Position numbers and translations under genes: made by a program
Notes under the pieces: model-generated
What the model saw: the letters and a program-made list of their open reading frames with translations, nothing else
The model's database searches: none
Told to the model about the DNA's origin: nothing
In this document: positions 60,823 to 64,000 of the stretch, one piece after another
Numbering within the stretch: position 1 is the stretch's first letter
Layout of the letters: every line of letters begins with the position of its first letter
DNA from: Prunella strophiata
Taxonomy: Eukaryota > Chordata > Aves > Passeriformes > Prunellidae
Reading direction: 5' to 3'
Assembly (NCBI GenBank): GCA_036583965.1
Contig: JAZBQD010000030.1
Span: forward strand, 58,343,551 to 58,407,550
Length of the DNA stretch: 64,000 nucleotides

Positions 60823-61203
60823 GATGGTGAAAGACCTTTTGCTCTTGCTGTGGTAGCACAAACATCTATCCAGGACGTGCTTTTTAGAGATGTTATAGGA
60901 ATGCCACAGGCCACCATGCCCTGCAACTGCCACAAATCTATACTAATCAGGAGGGAATTGTATACAACACATTATCAGAAAAACCAAATAATTATTACAG
61001 GATCTCAAATGCTCAAACGAGTTCAAGGTGGCAAGGAATGCTTAAGAACTACAGTTTTGAGTGGAAATGTAGACAATCCAGCCATTTCTTCTGATTTGAA
61101 AATAACATCTCTTTCTCTTGGAGATGCCATTTCTGATGATGTTAAAATCCCAGATTCCAAGAAGCTTGCTGAGGCTCAAGTACTCTCTCGTCCCCAGTGC
61201 TAG
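60823..61203 (+). other. Uncharacterised open frame (about 127 codons, first ATG at 60901)
   Basis: The frame is open from a stop at 60820 to TAG at 61201-61203. The first in-frame ATG is at 60901, leaving 100 codons. The composition is protein-like (charged, not low-complexity; the end contains ISDDVKIPDSKKLAEAQVLS). It begins right beside the LTR boundary. I do not recognise a domain, signal peptide or coiled coil. By length alone one or two such frames are expected by chance in this window, so it may be noise or an exon or retrocopy of an unknown gene. Confidence 0.15.
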
Positions 61204-62870
61204 TCATTCTTGGGCACAATTAAGCTTCTCAGGCAGAGCACTTCGCACACTTGGTACTAAGATTGCAAATGTAGTGCACATACAGAGCATAAGAGGACTT
61301 AATTTTGTAGCATTAAAATCTGGCACATCCCATGGGTATGAATTAACTTCTGAAAAAGAAGACACAGTTTTCTTTTCCTATTATTCTATCATCTTAGTCC
61401 CTTAAAGATGCTGTTGAAAGGAAAATTGAAAGCCTTCAGCAAAGATGAAGAAATGTATCCTTAAAATGAATCCTGAAGAGAAGAATCCTTAACAATAACA
61501 CAAATATTATACTACCAAATTTTTCTCAAAGATGCAGATGGGTGGGATGGGTCACTGTGCAATTTTGTGCATGCATCCATATGTATATGTATAAACGTGT
61601 ATGTGCATATACATATGTATATATGTGAATCTGTGTATACATGAATTTGACTATGAACAGCATAATTTTTTTGAATGGGAGCTGGCATTGATGGAGATTA
61701 GTGAGAACTGGCTTTACAGATATATAAGCTTTAAAAGATTTTTTAAAATCTATATTATGCTAAGCAATAGGCAAAGAGGATAATTCCTTCACTTTAAATA
61801 ATGTATTTCTACCTGCTTAACTTGGCTTGTACCATCGTCTTGTTGAAAGAATAGTGACATATCACCTAACTCCTGTTCTACTGCTTCAGTCTAATGAGTC
61901 TGGGCAGATCTCATGAATTCAGAGGACAAATGAAGCTCTAAAAAGTATTTTTTTTTGCATTTGTAAGACTAAATTGAGTTCATGACCTTTTGCCTTCTAA
62001 CCCCCAATGTAATTTAAACCCATTTATTCTCCTTCCTATGTATGTTTCCACTTACAGTAGATTTTCTAGAAAATGGGATACTGTCCTGAGTTCTACACGA
62101 CAACATGCATGCATCTTCATATGGAGATAAACACACATTTTAAATGAACTTAATGAGTGCTCATGGCTGAGATTTCCAAGCCATAGTCTGTGAAATCTTG
62201 CAAACATTTATCTTCACACTGAAATATTCTACTTAGAAATGTTCTTTCCTTCTTCTCTCTTTCCCTCTCTTTCTCCCTTTGCTTTTGCATATCCCATCCT
62301 TTCTCAAACCTTCTCCTTCATTTTTAATTTTTATTTATTTTCCTTTTTTTTTAATTTTATTCTTCATTTCTTTCAGACTTGCCAATGCAGCCTTTATTTT
62401 GGCACTGACAATTGCTTGCTATCATTCAGCTGCAATAACTGTTAAGAGCAATGGTTGAGAGTGATGGAGACAATAGCTGGAGCATCTCAGCTGAGTTGTT
62501 ACAATATCAGGAAGCCTGAGGGATCAAAATAAAGGCTGCCCCACCTAAGGAGATAAAATGTCTTCCTACTCGTCAGGAAACAAAGGGAGAATGATTTGTG
62601 TCCATCAAGGATCTTCCAGGTCTGTTTGCAAACAGGAGTCCCAGAGGTTGGACTACTTATGGTCTGCTATAGTTAAGGTACAAGGCTAATCAGTACTTCC
62701 AAAATGAAGGATGACAATACAGTATTCTCTAAAAACTGCTGCTGCAACTGCATGATTATTCATTAGAGAGTACAATGATATGGGAGATGTGTTTCACTGT
62801 AAAAAGATGGGGATATGCTCTTCATTGAAGGAGGTTTTTCTTGCATATATGCTATGTTAGCACAAATTTT
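61204..62870. other. Unassigned non-coding region
   Basis: A TATG/ATAC-rich alternating tract lies at about 61570-61640. At 62239-62376 a long pyrimidine-rich stretch ends in TTCATTTCTTTCAG, a good splice-acceptor sequence; the 22 codons behind it (to TAA at about 62443-62445) contain five cysteines. No gene is identified. Confidence 0.35.
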
Positions 62871-63410
62871 ATCATAGAACCATTAAGATTGGGAGATACC
62901 TCTAAGATTGTCAAGTTCCTCTGTTACCCAGCACTACTGTGTTCACCACTAAACTGTTCCCAAGTGCCACACTCACACATGTTTTTAGAACTTCTAGGGA
63001 TGTTGATTCTACCACTTCCATGCATAGCCTGTTCCAATGTTTGACAAACTTTTCAGTGAAAATTTTTTTCCTAGTATTACATCTAAACCTCCCCTGGTGC
63101 AGCTTGAGGCCATTTCCTCTCCTCCTGTCACTGGTTGCCTGGGAGAAGAGACCAACCCTGACCTGCTACACCCGTCCTTTCAGGCTGTTTTAGAGAGCAA
63201 TAAGGATCCTGCTGAGCCTCCTTTTCTCCAGGATAAACACTCCCAGCTCTTTCAGCTGCTTTTCATAAGAGTAATGCTCCAGACCCTTCACCAGGTTTGT
63301 CACCCTTCTCTAGACATGCTCCAGCACCTCAATATCCTTGATGCTGTGAGGGGCCCAAAACCCAATGCAGGATTCAAGGTGTGAAACCACCAGTGCCAAG
63401 AGACTTCCTC
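62871..63410 (-). mobile_element. CR1 LINE 3' fragment, long
   Basis: ATCATAGAACCATTAAGATTGGGAGATACCTCTAAGATTGTCAAGTTCC is the reverse-complement CR1 terminus. It is followed in order by GCCTGTTCCAATGTTTGACAAACTTTTCAGTGAAAA, TGCAGCTTGAGGCCATTTCCTCTCCTCCTGTCACTGG, AGCCTCCTTTTCTCCAGGATAAACACTCCCAGCTC and CTCCAGACCCTTCACCAGGTTTGTCACCCTTCTCTAGACATGCTCCAGCACCTCAATATCCTT. This variant of the 3' UTR (CATTAAGATTGGG...GAGACC...) belongs to a different CR1 subfamily from the 29161 copy. It is truncated before ORF2. Confidence 0.95.
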
Positions 63411-64000
63411 AGGACCACATCAGAGCCTCTCTTGATTTACTGCACAAAGAACAAGAAAGCTTTTTCTTACTAAGAATCTTCATCAGACACCCAGGTCCTA
63501 ATGTACCTGTTGAATCATTGAAAGTACAGGCCTAGAGGAGGGTGTGACCTAACTGGAGAGGGGGCAGGTGACAAAGCAGAGATTCAAAGATGACACCACC
63601 AAATGCTTCTCTTTACAACACAGGCCCTGGAAAGCCCCAGCTTCATCTAGAGGGAACTTGGAGCTTTTATGTTAAGACATTTTTATGAAGGAAAAATTGT
63701 CTAGGCTGTTGGCTATTTTCTGCTTATATTCAAGTCCTATGTAATGTGAATTTTTCAAAAGCCAAATATAAGCATGTACTTGGAGCAAAAGAGAAAATCA
63801 AATATTAGATCATCAGCCATTTTGAATTCTTATTCCATAAAAAAAGGCATAAGCAATCCAAAAGAAAACGTGTGGAAACCAGAACCCCCAAATGAGATAT
63901 CGGGAGTTTTGGAGACATTGATTTCAGCAGATGTTTTTCTAATGAACCTCTAATGAATGTCCAAAGAATTTTTAACTGCTTTGATTTTTTTTTTCCCCTG
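63411..64000. other. Unassigned non-coding end of window
   Basis: CR1 similarity fades after about 63410 (possibly to 63500). Nothing else was recognised. Confidence 0.4.

Noticed and set aside
61570..61640. TATG/ATAC alternating tract as an origin or Z-DNA element
   Set aside because: Irregular and short; composition alone does not support a function.
1..64000. CRISPR arrays, bacterial operons, phage or insertion sequences
   Set aside because: The sequence is vertebrate non-coding DNA; no regularly spaced repeats or prokaryotic gene structure are present.

Overview
The window looks like non-coding DNA from a bird genome. The evidence is at least nine fragments of CR1 LINEs, recognised from memory by their 3' ends: an octamer tail of the ATTCTATG type, and the block that reads AAGGTCCCTTCCAACCCAAACC in sense with small variations. 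There is also one degraded LTR resembling avian, especially passerine, ERV LTRs. No mammalian SINEs or L1 are visible, and the base composition is AT-rich (by eye, under 40% GC). 'Bird' is well supported, 'passerine' only weakly, because other sauropsids also carry CR1.

No known protein-coding gene, tRNA, rRNA or snRNA could be identified. The longest open frame is about 143 codons (48771-49202). By my rough estimate (stop frequency about 6% per codon at this composition, all six frames), about one frame of that length is expected by chance in 64 kb. I therefore treat long open frames as noise unless other signals support them. The window is probably a gene desert or the inside of a very long intron.

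Layout: 0.3-1.3 kb holds an internally deleted CR1 (3' end joined to an ORF1-like remnant). 7.6-7.8 kb holds a short open frame for a possible secreted cysteine-rich peptide, and 8.1-8.2 kb a CR1 tail. 10.76 kb holds an exon-like segment behind a strong splice acceptor. 15.6 kb is a TTTTG array, 16.4 kb a long imperfect hairpin, 19.2 kb a CR1 tail, 24.95-25.08 kb an AAGG array. 29.2-30.4 kb holds two separate CR1 pieces, the first with an internal A30 run. 33.2 kb holds two tandem RFX-like palindromes. 38.0 kb is an A34 run, and 38.9-39.3 kb a candidate conserved enhancer with a perfect POU octamer. 43.8-44.0 kb and 50.3-50.5 kb are A/C-only tracts, the first ending in C22. 45.7-46.2, 47.7, 51.7-51.9 and 62.9-63.4 kb are further CR1 pieces. 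49.5-49.7 kb is a purine-only minisatellite. 60.3-60.8 kb is the LTR.

The most interesting leads are the small cysteine-rich open frame at 7656-7817, the exon-like segment at 10757-10828, the hairpin at 16445-16510, the tandem palindromes at 33219-33248, and the long pure A runs, which the usual avian retroelement (CR1 has no poly(A) tail) does not explain. All functional statements about these are inference. No database search or alignment was run.
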